A stretch of DNA of 64,000 bases from Bradyrhizobium sp. 186. Its GTDB lineage: Bacteria > Pseudomonadota > Alphaproteobacteria > Rhizobiales > Xanthobacteraceae. Of this stretch, positions 1-8,383 are shown piece after piece; within the stretch, counting starts at the first letter, position 1, and each line of letters begins with the position of its first letter. Made by a program: the position numbers and the translations under genes. The notes beneath the pieces are model-generated. The model was given only the letters and a program-made list of their open reading frames with translations, ran no database searches and was not told the origin of the DNA. The stretch lies in NCBI RefSeq assembly GCF_023101685.1, contig NZ_CP082164.1, positions 248,001 to 312,000 of the forward strand. The letters are read 5' to 3'.

Positions 1-649
1 CCGTCTGCGTCTTCAGCGCGGCGACGAAGCCGTACATGAATTTTTCCGCGGTGAGATAGAGCACCTTGCGCTCGTTGCCGGAATTGCCGGCCCAGGTCAC
101 CGCCTGGAGCAGATGCGTCTTGCCGAGGCCGACACCGGCATGGATGTAGAGTGGGTTGAACATCACGGGATCGCCGCGGCGTCCCTCTGCGACCTGGCGC
201 GCGGCCGCATGCGCCAGCGTGTTGGAGCGGCCGACGACGAAGCTCGCGAAGGTCAGGCGCGGATCGAGCGGCGAGCCGCCGAGCGCATCATGATTGGCGG
301 AGACCGGCGCGGTCGCGGTCGAGCGCAGCTCCGGCGCGGGCGCGCGGCGCGTCTCGACCGGTGCGGGCGCTTCCTTGGGCTGCACGACCGGGCGCACCGC
401 GGTGCGGACGGTGAGATCGATGCGATGCACTTCCGGCATCTCGGCCTGCCAGCACGACAGCACGCGCTCGGCGTAATGGGCCTGGATCCAGCTCTTCAGG
501 AAGCGGGTCGGAACCGAGAGCCGCACGCTCTCTTCCTGCACACCTTCCAAATCCATACGCGCAAACCAGCTCGTATAGACGTCTTCGCCAACGGTTGAGC
601 GCAGACGGCCCTTCACGCGTGACCAGCGATCTTGTTCCGGTGTTGTCAT
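1..649 (-). CDS. dnaA: Chromosomal replication initiator DnaA, N-terminal part (3' end outside window)
   Basis: Reading leftward from ATG at 649, the frame stays open to the window edge, giving the first 216 residues. The N-terminus ([18 protein letters not shown]...) is DnaA domain I, the helicase-loading and oligomerisation region. A low-complexity linker (about residues 75-110) follows. The start of the AAA+ domain comes next ([16 protein letters not shown], then Walker A GVGLGKTH near residue 185). DnaA binds DnaA boxes and unwinds the origin. The DNA-binding domain IV lies outside the window. The gene is transcribed in the same direction as rpsT but separated from it by 1.2 kb. A full-length DnaA is expected to be about 470 residues. 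Confidence 0.96.
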   Translation of the reverse strand, partial: MTTPEQDRWSRVKGRLRSTVGEDVYTSWFARMDLEGVQEESVRLSVPTRFLKSWIQAHYAERVLSCWQAEMPEVHRIDLTVRTAVRPVVQPKEAPAPVETRRAPAPELRSTATAPVSANHDALGGSPLDPRLTFASFVVGRSNTLAHAAARQVAEGRRGDPVMFNPLYIHAGVGLGKTHLLQAVTWAGNSGNERKVLYLTAEKFMYGFVAALKTQT

Positions 650-1534
650 CGTTTGAAAACTTCTCGTGAGAGATAAAGTTGCGTTGTGAGCGCCATGCAG
701 AGTTCCTGCCATGGCGCGACCTCGAGCGATTTCATCTTCAGACATAGCTCGACCGTTCGGCGCGAACGCCGCGGGTCAGATCAGCGATGTCAGAGATGGA
801 GGGGTCGCGAGGTCAGCGCGTACTCGGCGCTCCGTCACACGTCGGAGGTTGGTGGTCGGACTGATCCAGAACGGCATCGTTGGAATAGGAAACGTGATTC
901 AATACCGCGTTGAGTCCGTAAGACATGATACCTCCCCGTCCTGCCGTGATCGCTCACGGCAAGGTCCTGCGTGTCTTGAAGACAACCGCGTCAAAAGTCG
1001 CGGATGTCCCGCCCGTCTGTACTAGTCGTTCGCCTGGCTTTGCCGTCACGCGTGTCGGGTAGCTTCAACGTGTCTCTCACTTCTCTCATTTGCGCATGGC
1101 GCGAGCGAGATACGAAAATCCCGCCTGGAGACATTCGGACAAAGAGCTACCGTTCCCATATTACTATGGGTTTTGAACCGACAATCGCTTGGTAAAGCGT
1201 CGCCAACGTGCACACCGCCGCCGATTTGCACGCTCGCCCCGTTTCCAAAACCGCGCTGGTCTCAAGATCGTGGGCGCCGCGAACGACTTAAGGAATACAC
1301 TAAGCGGAAAGACTCGCAACGGAATTGATTCACACTTGAGGCAACTAAAAACTTGATCTGCGTTAACGCCGCGCGTGAGTTGTTCACAGGCCCGAGAGCA
1401 AGGTTTTGAATCAGCGTGCAGAATCGAAAGCGAAGCGCGTTGTGTGACAATTCTCGAACGGCGGCCAAAAATATTTTACAAAACCTTCACGTGGATACCG
1501 TGCGAGCTCATTTTCCAAATGCTTGTCGTCACTA

Positions 1535-1543
1535 TGTGGATAA
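1535..1543 (-). promoter_or_regulatory. Perfect DnaA box
   Basis: The plus strand reads TGTGGATAA, the exact complement of the consensus TTATCCACA. It lies about 890 bases upstream of the dnaA start, in the AT-rich part of the gap, with weaker boxes at 1380-1388 and 1490-1498. Confidence 0.6.
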
Positions 1544-1804
1544 GTGATTATCGAAGCACCGTTTTTTGAGTCTCGTTTCGCAGGGTAACTCCGTCCGAGG
1601 ATGTTCCAGTGAAACTACGGTGTGCAGGGGCGCGAATTCAACTTAAGCCCGCCCCGCAGGGGTTTTTCGCAGCGCAGTGTAAAGTTTCTGGTTGCAAGAT
1701 CACCCGGCGGGTAAAACTACGGGGGCAGCTCACAGTCAGCGAGGCAATTCTTCCAACGGAAGATCGTTCGTCGAACGACCGCTTGCGTGAATATGACAGG
1801 CAAT

Positions 1805-1829
1805 AAAAAAGCCCGGCGAGATGCCGGGC
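1805..1829 (-). terminator. Rho-independent terminator of rpsT
   Basis: Read on the minus strand, the stem GCCCGGC-atctc-GCCGGGC (1811-1829) is followed directly by six T residues (1805-1810). It lies about 60 bases after the rpsT stop codon, so rpsT is probably transcribed as a single gene and not together with dnaA. Confidence 0.9.
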
Positions 1830-1890
1830 TGATTTATGATCGCGATCATCGATCGGATCGATCGATGGTTTCGCCAGCTTGCTTGCCTGG

Positions 1891-2157
1891 TTACTTGGCG
1901 AGCTTTGCGATCTGCGCGGTGAGCCGCGAGACTTTGCGGCTGGCATTGTTCTTGTGAATGATGTTGCGCTGCGCGGCGCGCATCAGGGCGGGCTCTGCAC
2001 TCGCCAGCGCCGTCACGGCGGCGGCGCGATCGCCGGTCTTGATGGCTTCCTCGACGGTGCGCACGGCGCCGCGCATCTGGGTGCGGCGCGACTTGTTGAC
2101 GGCGGTGCGGCGGGCGATCTTGCGCGTCGCTTTCTTGGCGGAAGTGGTGTTGGCCAT
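1891..2157 (-). CDS. rpsT: 30S ribosomal protein S20
   Basis: The 88-residue lysine/arginine/alanine-rich protein ([17 protein letters not shown]...) has the typical bS20 composition and length. It includes the helical core with [19 protein letters not shown] and the conserved [12 protein letters not shown] near the C-terminus. S20 binds 16S rRNA in the body of the small subunit. The frame is open upstream to 2595, but the ATG at 2157 starts the conserved protein, so the longer version is an artefact. A strong promoter lies about 210 bases upstream (2371-2399) and a terminator follows. Confidence 0.97.
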   Translation of the reverse strand: MANTTSAKKATRKIARRTAVNKSRRTQMRGAVRTVEEAIKTGDRAAAVTALASAEPALMRAAQRNIIHKNNASRKVSRLTAQIAKLAK

Positions 2158-2533
2158 GGTCTCAAATGTCCTCTGCGGGTACCGGTCGCGTCTTGATCGG
2201 GGTAGCGCCGGCTGCTTGACCGCGTAATCGACGCTCGGATTTAGGATGTTCGGTGCAAGGCTGTTCTCGGAACATGAGCGACAGCCTTGCGGCCATCTCT
2301 GAGGCCCAAAGAGCCTGCAACTGCTCAAAGAACAGCGGCGGCAGGATTGCGCCCGCCGCCAGTTGGCGCCCTTATAGAGGGGGTCTGAGGCACCGTCAAC
2401 GCTTTCAAGGCCTGGAAAACAGGCCTTGGGTGGTCTGGATGCGGGCCGTAACGCCCTGATGAGGTTGAATTTCTGCCGTCTCCCGGGTATTGGCTGGCGG
2501 ATCGTCCGATCGGACGACCATATAAGGTGAGGT
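2158..2533. other. rpsT leader and divergent intergenic region
   Basis: This 376-base stretch carries no gene. It contains the rpsT promoter and, between about 2158 and 2364, what appears to be a long rpsT 5' untranslated region. The right-hand end holds the ribosome-binding region of the small membrane protein gene. Confidence 0.6.
2371..2399 (-). promoter_or_regulatory. Sigma-70-type promoter of rpsT
   Basis: On the minus strand TTGACG (2399-2394) and TATAAG (2376-2371) are separated by exactly 17 bases, close to the housekeeping consensus. Transcription would start near 2364, leaving an rpsT leader of roughly 200 nucleotides. Confidence 0.75.
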
Positions 2534-2851
2534 ATGATCCGCGGCTTTTTCCGACTGATTGGGCTGTTGCTGCTGGCCGGCGGTTTCATCTTCATGGTCT
2601 ATGACGGCGCCCGCTGGGTCGCCGACCAGACCTTGCGGTTCACCCGGTTCGGCCAGTTCTGGAACGACATCCACCAGGCCAGCCAGCAGGCGTTCCGGAC
2701 CTGGGTCGAGGCTAAGGCGCCCTGGCTCTGGACCTCGGTGATCCGCCTGGTGCTGGATCAGCCGGTTTTCGCCGTCCTCGGCATTTTGGGCATCCTCCTG
2801 ATGATCCTGTTCCGGCCGCGCAGGCCCTTGATCGGCTATTCCCGGGACTGA
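2534..2851 (+). CDS. Small membrane protein of unknown function
   Basis: The 105-residue protein has an N-terminal hydrophobic helix ([19 protein letters not shown], about residues 8-26). An amphipathic middle follows, then a second membrane helix near the C-terminus ([16 protein letters not shown], about 78-94) and an arginine-rich end. It therefore looks like a two-pass inner-membrane protein. A Shine-Dalgarno-like AGGTGAGG lies just before the ATG. I do not recognise a functional family; it is divergent from rpsT and about 130 bases upstream of msrA. Confidence 0.75.
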   Translation: MIRGFFRLIGLLLLAGGFIFMVYDGARWVADQTLRFTRFGQFWNDIHQASQQAFRTWVEAKAPWLWTSVIRLVLDQPVFAVLGILGILLMILFRPRRPLIGYSRD

Positions 2852-2981
2852 GCTTTCGCGCAGGGAACGACGTAACAGAGCTGCCTCCTCCCGCGTAAAT
2901 GCCTATATTCCCCCTCTATCGCGAGCACGCCGCCTGAGCGTCTGGCTTAGTCGACGCACAGCTCGTTTCGGAGATCCGACC

Positions 2982-3638
2982 ATGCTGTTCATGCGCAAGA
3001 CCACCGCACTGCCGAGCGCAGCCGAAGCGCTGCCGGGCCGCGCCAAGCCTTTACCGACCGCCACCACCCATTTCGTCAACGGCGCGAAGTTGCAGCCGCC
3101 TTATCCCGCGGGTCTCGAGCAGGCCGTGTTCGGGCTCGGCTGCTTCTGGGGTGCCGAGCGCAAGTTCTGGGAGCTCGGCGACGGCGTCTACGCCACCGCC
3201 GTCGGCTATGCCGGCGGTCACACGCCGAACCCGACCTATGAAGAGACCTGTTCGGGACGCACCGGCCACACCGAAGTGGTGCTGGTCGTGTTCGATCCGA
3301 AGAAGATTTCCTACGAGCGCCTGTTGAAGGCGTTCTGGGAGAATCACAACCCGACGCAGGGCATGCGTCAGGGCAACGACGTCGGCACGCAGTACCGCAG
3401 CGCGATCTACACTTACTCCGATGCGCAACAGAAGGCAGCTGTCGAGTCGAAGGCGCTCTATCAAAAGGCGCTTGCCGCAAAAGGCCTCGGTGCCATCACC
3501 ACCGAGATCGCGCCCGCCGGTGAGTTCTACTTCGCCGAGGATTACCATCAGCAATATCTGGCCAAGAATCCCGCCGGCTATTGCGGCCTCGGCGGCACCG
3601 GCGTGTCCTGCCCGATTGGCGTCGGTGTGAGCGCGTGA
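2982..3638 (+). CDS. msrA: Peptide methionine sulfoxide reductase A
   Basis: The 218-residue protein has the MsrA signature [16 protein letters not shown] (about residues 49-64) with the catalytic cysteine. It also has [24 protein letters not shown] and the QYRSAIY segment. MsrA reduces methionine-S-sulfoxide in proteins, using thioredoxin. Cysteines near the C-terminus ([12 protein letters not shown]) are suitable resolving residues. The roughly 40-residue stretch before the core has no clear secretion signal, so a cytoplasmic enzyme is likely. It stands alone, followed by a palindromic repeat. Confidence 0.95.
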   Translation: MLFMRKTTALPSAAEALPGRAKPLPTATTHFVNGAKLQPPYPAGLEQAVFGLGCFWGAERKFWELGDGVYATAVGYAGGHTPNPTYEETCSGRTGHTEVVLVVFDPKKISYERLLKAFWENHNPTQGMRQGNDVGTQYRSAIYTYSDAQQKAAVESKALYQKALAAKGLGAITTEIAPAGEFYFAEDYHQQYLAKNPAGYCGLGGTGVSCPIGVGVSA

Positions 3639-3657
3639 TCTAGCCACGAACTCGTCC

Positions 3658-3741
3658 GTCATGCCCGGGCTGGTCCCGGGCATCCACGTTCTTTGTGCCG
3701 CGAGAGAGATCGTGGATGGCCGGGACAAGCCCGGCCATGAC
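3658..3741. repeat. Palindromic intergenic repeat, family A
   Basis: The 84-base unit begins GTCATGCCCGGGC and ends GCCCGGCCATGAC. It consists of nested GC-rich inverted repeats (CCCGGGCtggtCCCGGGC on the left, GGCCGGGacaaGCCCGGCC on the right). A half copy lies at 6177-6202. This resembles REP/BIME-like repeats abundant in Bradyrhizobium. Confidence 0.8.
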
Positions 3742-3815
3742 GATGTCGCAATAGATCCCCTCAACGCTTTATTAACCATATCGGGTGCATCACTTGAGCT
3801 GTCTCGTTTCGAGGG

Positions 3816-4559
3816 ATGGCTCCGGTGCGGGTTGCGCGCGCGTTTAGATTGTCGATCCTGGCAGCGTCCGCCGCGCTTGCCCTCGGCGGCTGCATGCAGA
3901 CCGTCGGCCCGGTCGCGATCGCGCAGCCGCGTGCCGATCTCGACTCCATGGCCTATGGCCAGCCCTACGGCGCGCCGCAGCCGGTCGTCGTTGCCGACGG
4001 CGGAGGCGCCATCAACGCGCTGCGAAATTCCTTTGCTTCTTCCCCTGCGCCCGTGCCGGTCGGCTACGCCGCGCCGATGGCGGCGCCGGTCCGCTACGAT
4101 GCGTCCTACCATCTCGATGCCGGCGACAAGCTGCGCGTCGTGGTCTACGGCCAGGAAGGTCTCACCAACAGCTACGCGATCGATGCCGGCGGCTCGATCA
4201 CCATGCCGCTGATCGGCGCGGTGCCGGCGCGCGGCCGCACCACGGCGGGGTTGGCCGGCGAAATCGGGGCGCGCCTGCGCAACGGCTACATCCGCGAGCC
4301 CTCGGTGGCGGTCGAGATCGAGGCCTACCGCCCGTTCTTCATTCTCGGCGAGGTTTCCGCGCCCGGCCAATATCCTTACGTGCCGAGCATGACGGTCGAA
4401 AGCGCGGTCGCCATCGCCGGCGGCTTCTCGCCGCGCGCCAAGCGCGACGTGGTCACTGTCACGCACACCGAAGCCGGCGGTGCGATGCGCGCCGTGGTGC
4501 CGCTCGGCACGCCCTTGGCCCCCGGCGACACCGTGTTCGTCGGCGAGCGCTGGTTCTAG
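3816..4559 (+). CDS. Polysaccharide export lipoprotein (Wza-like)
   Basis: The 247-residue protein begins with a lipoprotein signal peptide ending in the lipobox ALGGC (Cys near residue 26). After a proline/alanine-rich spacer, a polysaccharide-export domain starts at YHLDAGDKLRVVVYGQEGL (about residues 97-115). It continues through GSITMPLIGAVPARGRT. A SLBB-type segment follows (FFILGEVSAPGQYPYVPSMTVESAVAIAGG). The family forms or assists the outer-membrane channel for capsule or exopolysaccharide. No polymerase or tyrosine-kinase neighbour is present, so the polymer is unknown. Confidence 0.88.
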   Translation: MAPVRVARAFRLSILAASAALALGGCMQTVGPVAIAQPRADLDSMAYGQPYGAPQPVVVADGGGAINALRNSFASSPAPVPVGYAAPMAAPVRYDASYHLDAGDKLRVVVYGQEGLTNSYAIDAGGSITMPLIGAVPARGRTTAGLAGEIGARLRNGYIREPSVAVEIEAYRPFFILGEVSAPGQYPYVPSMTVESAVAIAGGFSPRAKRDVVTVTHTEAGGAMRAVVPLGTPLAPGDTVFVGERWF

Positions 4560-4565
4560 CTCACC

Positions 4566-4691
4566 GTCATTCCGGGGCGCGCGTAGCGCGAACCCGGAAT
4601 CCATCGCGCGACCAACTCTGAGGCGCGATGGATTCTCTGATGCGCAATTGCGCATCATAGCCCGCGCCTGTTCGGCGCGTCCCGGAATGAC
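4566..4691. repeat. Palindromic intergenic repeat, family B
   Basis: The unit starts GTCATTCCGGGGCGCGC and ends CCCGGAATGAC. Inner arms are built around GATGGATTCTCTGATGCGCAA. Related copies lie at 5313-5442, 13884-13923 and 42618-42716, with right-half copies at 49946-49985 and in 55211-55358. Confidence 0.8.
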
Positions 4692-4729
4692 GGCGCAGGT
4701 GATGTCGACGGCGCGTTGCCGCTCGCGAC

Positions 4730-5212
4730 CTACCGCCGAAAATCGAGCCGCCCGTTCGGAAAACACCCGTCAATGCGCGCGGCATCGACGACGAGCCCGA
4801 CCCATGGCCGCGTGATCGCGGGAGTGGTCAGGTTGATGTACTTGCCCACCAGGCGATTTGCGCCGTCGCGCGTTGCGTCGATGAGACCGTGCCGGCGGCC
4901 ATTGTCCCAGTCGAAGCGCAGATAGATCCGCTCGCCTTTGACCCGAACCTCGGCGCGGCCCTGCTTCCAGCTCTCCGGCGTGTCGCCGGCAATGGTCGGA
5001 TCGGCGCCGCCGTTCCAGCGGCTCGCCCAGGTGCCCTCGAGCGGATCGGACAGCGCGGGGATCGACGCCCAATGCGCCGCATTGCCGTCGGCTGCATCGC
5101 CGGCAAGCGTGGCGGTCGTGGCATAGTCCATCACCTCGCGATCGTCCGGCTCGGGGACGTCCATGGTTCCGAACGGATTGCGAATGACGAGGTGCGTGAT
5201 GACTTGCTGCAT
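4730..5212 (-). CDS. Conserved protein of unknown function
   Basis: The 160-residue protein is soluble, with no signal or membrane segment. It contains DPLEGTWASRWNGGADPTI, then KQGRAEVRVKGERIYLRFDWDNGRRHGLIDATRDG and RLVGKYINL. This pattern of alternating strands suggests a small beta-sandwich or lipocalin-like fold. I do not recognise a named family. It lies between two family B repeats, transcribed toward the export lipoprotein. Confidence 0.65.
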   Translation of the reverse strand: MQQVITHLVIRNPFGTMDVPEPDDREVMDYATTATLAGDAADGNAAHWASIPALSDPLEGTWASRWNGGADPTIAGDTPESWKQGRAEVRVKGERIYLRFDWDNGRRHGLIDATRDGANRLVGKYINLTTPAITRPWVGLVVDAARIDGCFPNGRLDFRR

Positions 5213-5312
5213 GACGATCTCCGGCGTGAGTTGGCTTGATCATCTCTATCGCCGGCGGTATCGCAGCGCCCACCCGATTCCTGCCAGAGGGCTGGCGCAC
5301 CCCTCTCCTCTC

Positions 5313-5442
5313 GTCATTCCGGGGCGCGACAACGTCGCGAACTATGATGCGCAATTGCGCATCAGAGAATCCATTTCGCCACCAACTCTGACGTTCGATG
5401 GATTCCGGGCCTGCACCGCTTCGCGGTGCATCCCGGAATGAC
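5313..5442. repeat. Palindromic intergenic repeat, family B
   Basis: This is a full copy (GTCATTCCGGGGCGCGAC ... CCCGGAATGAC) closely matching 4566-4691, including the inner ATGATGCGCAATTGCGCATC palindrome. It sits just beyond the stop codon of the dienelactone hydrolase gene. Confidence 0.8.
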
Positions 5443-5461
5443 GGTGGAGAGAGTCGGCGCG

Positions 5462-6133
5462 CTACTTCAAATGCTTCGCGAAAAATTCTAGGCTGCGCGG
5501 CCAGGCGGTGTCGGCGCTGGCCTTGTCGCAGCTGGCGCGCTCGTCGCAATGGAAGCCGTGCTGGGCGCCCGGATAGATGAAGACGTCCACGTCCGGTCGT
5601 TTCGCCTTGACGGTCTCGACGTCGGTCAGGGGAATGCCGGCATCCTTCTCGCCGAAATGCAGTTGCGTCGGCGCCTTCGGCGTCTCGTCGGCAAAGCGCA
5701 CGACCGCGCCGCCGTAATAGCCGACCGCCGCTTTCAGGCCCGACAGCCGCGTCGCCGCGACAAAGGCGATACTGCCGCCGAGGCAAAAGCCGATGATGCC
5801 GACGGGGCCGACGTCCTTGACCGCATTGATTGCGGCCTGGGTGTCGCGCAGCATCGCGGCCCAATCCGGATTGGTGACGAATTTGCGCGCTTCCGCGATC
5901 TCATCGGGGGAATAGCCCGACTGGAAGTTGGGTGAGGTACGGTCGAAGATCGACGGCGCGATCGCGACATAGCCTTCGCCTGCCAGCCGATCGCAGACCG
6001 AGCGGATGTGGTGATTGACTCCAAAGATCTCCTGGATCACCACCACCGCGCCCTTCGGCGCGCCTGCGGGATCGGCACGATAGGCGCTGAACTGGAAATT
6101 GTCGGAGGCCGTCAGTTTGATGTCTTGTCCCAC
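5462..6133 (-). CDS. Dienelactone hydrolase family protein
   Basis: The frame is open to 6310. A GTG at 6133, preceded by AAGGAC about eight bases upstream, begins the recognisable domain and gives 223 residues, the usual family size. The fold is alpha/beta hydrolase with a cysteine nucleophile in GFCLGGS. The likely acid is the Asp in GEKDAGIP and the base the His in GAQHGFHCDER. Family members hydrolyse dienelactones from chlorocatechol breakdown, but many act on other esters or lactones. No aromatic-degradation genes are adjacent, so the substrate is unknown. Confidence 0.88.
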   Translation of the reverse strand: MGQDIKLTASDNFQFSAYRADPAGAPKGAVVVIQEIFGVNHHIRSVCDRLAGEGYVAIAPSIFDRTSPNFQSGYSPDEIAEARKFVTNPDWAAMLRDTQAAINAVKDVGPVGIIGFCLGGSIAFVAATRLSGLKAAVGYYGGAVVRFADETPKAPTQLHFGEKDAGIPLTDVETVKAKRPDVDVFIYPGAQHGFHCDERASCDKASADTAWPRSLEFFAKHLK

Positions 6134-6270
6134 GCGGGTTGTCCTTCTTTGTTGTCGATCGCTCCACAAACTCGCCGTGCCCGGGACAAGCCCGGCCATG
6201 ACGATGCGGAAACTCCAGCGCACAACTCCGTTCGCCGCGCGCGATTGCCTTAGGCCATGAGAAGTGACAT

Positions 6271-6618
6271 TCACTCCCACATCCAGTTCTCGCCGTAGTC
6301 CTCCTTCCATCCTGCCAGCCGGCCATGACGGAATTGAAGGAACAGGCGGTGGCGATAGGGTATCAATCCGCTGCCGCCGACGTTGCGCAGGGCGAGGTAG
6401 ATCTCGTTGCCGGGACGCCCGCGGATGTATTGCAGGGGCTGCCCAAGGGCGCGCGCTGTCTGCCCGGCGTCCATGCCGAATGCCAGTGGCGTGTTGTTTG
6501 ACAATGTCGCGACGAAGGGCAGGCGCGGCGGCGTTCCACCGAATTGCTCGGCCTGCGTCGCGGCTGACGTCGAGAGAAGTGTCGCCATAGCGCCAGCGGC
6601 CAACGTCGCGTGCTTCAT
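6271..6618 (-). CDS. Small secreted protein with BamE/OmlA-like features
   Basis: The 115-residue protein has an N-terminal signal peptide (MKHATLAAGAMATLLSTSAA, cleavage near TQA). The mature part has AFGMDAGQTARALGQPLQYI. It then has NEIYLALRN and LFLQFRHGRLAGWKEDYG. This order of a helix-rich start and paired strands resembles SmpA/OmlA (BamE-like) domains. There is no lipobox, so it would be periplasmic. The function is not assigned; the similarity is my reading of the pattern only. Confidence 0.65.
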   Translation of the reverse strand: MKHATLAAGAMATLLSTSAATQAEQFGGTPPRLPFVATLSNNTPLAFGMDAGQTARALGQPLQYIRGRPGNEIYLALRNVGGSGLIPYRHRLFLQFRHGRLAGWKEDYGENWMWE

Positions 6619-6640
6619 CGTTTGCGTCCCCGTGACCGGC

Positions 6641-7405
6641 CTATCCCGGCAAGTTCTTCAGGAAAGGCACCACCGCGTCAACAAAAGCCTGTGGCTGATC
6701 GATGTTGACGGCGTGTCCGGCCGCGGGGATCACGACCTTTTGTGCGCCGGGGATTTTTGCCGCCATGTAATCGGACGCTGCGAGGAACGGCGTGTCATCG
6801 GCACCGACCACGATCAGCGACGGCACCTTGATATCCGGCAACAGCTCGATCACTTTCGCATCGCGCTGGGTCAGCATGCCGCGTGCGGCAAGCGCCAGCC
6901 CCTTGGCGTTGCGATGGCTCGCGGTCGCGCGCTCGCGCGTTGCCGCCTTCAACACGTTGAGACCTTCGCGATCGAGCTTGTCGGCGGTGGCGAGCGCACG
7001 CGCATTCCAGGCCTCGCGCGCGTCATCCTTCTTGAATCCGGGACCGGTGTCGACGATCAGGAGTGCGCGGGTGGCTTGCGGATGGGCGCGATAGAACGCG
7101 AGCGACATGTAGCCGCCGAGCGAGAGCCCGCCGATGATGGCGCGTTCGGCGCCGATCGCGTCCAGGATTGCGGCCATGTCGGAGACGGTGAGCGCTTCGC
7201 TGTAGGCGCTGGGATCATCCGGGTAATCGGACTGGCCGTGACCGCGCATGTCCCACAGCACCAGCCTGTGATCTCGCGCGAGCGCGTCGACCTGGCCGTG
7301 CCACATCGCCGAGGTCGAGGAGTAACCGTGGGTGAGCAGCAGCGGCGGACCATCGCCATGGACCTCGTAATGGATCCCAACGCCGTCTCGATCGATCCTT
7401 GGCAT
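6641..7405 (-). CDS. Alpha/beta hydrolase
   Basis: The 254-residue protein starts at ATG 7405 (MPRIDRDGVGIHYEVHG); upstream in-frame sequence is repeat DNA. It is a classical alpha/beta hydrolase. The oxyanion HGYS is near residue 25, the nucleophile elbow is GLSLGGYM, the acid is in VVGADDTPFL and the base is in PAAGHAVNID near the C-terminus. WDMRGHGQSDYP is the typical strand-4 region. Substrate is not predictable; related enzymes include 3-oxoadipate enol-lactonase-like esterases. Confidence 0.85.
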   Translation of the reverse strand: MPRIDRDGVGIHYEVHGDGPPLLLTHGYSSTSAMWHGQVDALARDHRLVLWDMRGHGQSDYPDDPSAYSEALTVSDMAAILDAIGAERAIIGGLSLGGYMSLAFYRAHPQATRALLIVDTGPGFKKDDAREAWNARALATADKLDREGLNVLKAATRERATASHRNAKGLALAARGMLTQRDAKVIELLPDIKVPSLIVVGADDTPFLAASDYMAAKIPGAQKVVIPAAGHAVNIDQPQAFVDAVVPFLKNLPG

Positions 7406-7891
7406 TGTTTCCGCCCTTCCATTTTTATTCTCGCCGCAACGTCGGTGCACCCTCTCCCCTTGTGGGAGAGGGTGGCTCGCCGCGTAGCGGCGAGACGGGT
7501 GAGGGGTATCTATCCACGCGTGAGCCCTCTCTTTGTGCGGAGAGATACCCCTCATCCGGCGCTTCGCGCCACCTTCTCCCACAAGGGGAGAAGGGGCGTC
7601 CGCGTCGGCGGTTGCACTCTAGCCCGCCAAGTTACCTCGAAGAAACTGCCTGAACGCCATGGCATGCATGTCTGAGAGCACTCTCTGTTGCGTCCAGTCG
7701 CTGCATCAACGCCGCTGTCGCAACGCACAACAAGCAGACGCTGCGCTTGTTTCGATCGATTCCAAATTGCATTTGCCTCAGCGCCTGAACCCGATCATTC
7801 TTGCGATCAAGGTGGGCGCCGGCCCGGTGGGCGTCCGCCAATACAAGTTGCCGCCGTAAGCGGCTTCATGCACCGGCAGGGGAAGACGCCT
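7406..7891. other. Intergenic region with a long palindromic repeat
   Basis: This 486-base stretch lies between divergent genes. Its first part is repeat family G (7450-7595). The remainder (7596-7891) should hold the promoter of the molybdenum hydroxylase operon. I saw no convincing gene; the short ORFs there lack ribosome sites and composition typical of coding sequence. Confidence 0.5.
7450..7595. repeat. Palindromic intergenic repeat, family G
   Basis: The 146-base unit starts CCCTCTCCCCTTGTGGGAGA and ends with the inverse TCTCCCACAAGGGGAGAAGG. It also includes a GCCGCGTAGCGGC inner palindrome. The type is common between genes in Rhizobiales. Confidence 0.8.
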
Positions 7892-8383
7892 ATGCCAACT
7901 CTCACTATCAACGGGCGGAGTCTGTCCGTGGATGCGGCAAACGACACGCCGCTCCTTTGGGCTATCCGCGAACAATTGCAGATGACCGGCACAAAGTTCG
8001 GCTGCGGTGCCGGCCTGTGCGGGGCCTGCACCGTGCACGTCAACGGCGAAGCCGTGCGCTCGTGCCAGACCATGGTCGGCGACGTCGCCGGCAAGAAGAT
8101 CACCACCATCGAAGGTCTTTCCGCCAAGGGCGATCATCCGCTCCAGAAGGCGTGGATTGCCGAGCAAGTCCCGCAATGCGGCTACTGCCAGTCCGGGCAG
8201 ATCATGCAGGCGGCCTCGCTGCTTGCGAAGAATCCCAATCCGACCAAGGACGAGGTCGTGGCGCATATGGACGGCAATCTCTGCCGTTGCATGACCTATT
8301 CGCGGATCCAGAAGGCGATCATGCGGGCTGCCACCGAAATGCGCACCGCTTCCGCCTCCGGCAACGAACGGAGGCCCACATGA
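7892..8383 (+). CDS. 2Fe-2S subunit of a molybdenum hydroxylase (isoquinoline 1-oxidoreductase alpha-like)
   Basis: The 163-residue protein starts at ATG 7892 after GGGGAAG. The N-terminal plant-type ferredoxin domain has [18 protein letters not shown] plus a distal Cys (VRSCQTM). The C-terminal helical domain binds the second cluster with [12 protein letters not shown] and [12 protein letters not shown]. This is the small subunit of two-component xanthine-oxidase-family enzymes that lack a FAD subunit. It passes electrons from the molybdenum centre. Its stop overlaps the start of the next gene (ATGA), so the two are translationally coupled. Confidence 0.93.
   Translation: MPTLTINGRSLSVDAANDTPLLWAIREQLQMTGTKFGCGAGLCGACTVHVNGEAVRSCQTMVGDVAGKKITTIEGLSAKGDHPLQKAWIAEQVPQCGYCQSGQIMQAASLLAKNPNPTKDEVVAHMDGNLCRCMTYSRIQKAIMRAATEMRTASASGNERRPT

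Larger units (their letters stand above)
650..1890. other. Long rpsT–dnaA intergenic region with DnaA-box-like sites; possible origin or dnaA control region
   Basis: No convincing gene is present: short ORFs here lack family resemblance and ribosome sites. The middle (about 1300-1570) is clearly AT-richer than its surroundings. It holds a perfect DnaA box in inverse orientation (TGTGGATAA, 1535-1543), a box fitting TTNTNCACA (TTGTTCACA, 1380-1388) and a two-mismatch site (CGTGGATAC, 1490-1498). This could be oriC or a DnaA autoregulatory region upstream of dnaA. In several Alphaproteobacteria the mapped origin lies by hemE instead, so the origin call is only tentative. Confidence 0.45.

Noticed and set aside
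3051..4766. A 571-codon open frame on the minus strand
   Set aside because: It is antisense to msrA and the export lipoprotein, which have clear family motifs. High GC content gives long antisense frames. Similar cases at 4770-5864, 9349-10347, 14635-15666 and 32051-33115 were rejected for the same reason.
7596..7891. Short ORFs upstream of the molybdenum hydroxylase genes
   Set aside because: No ribosome site, no family resemblance, composition not gene-like; better read as promoter region.
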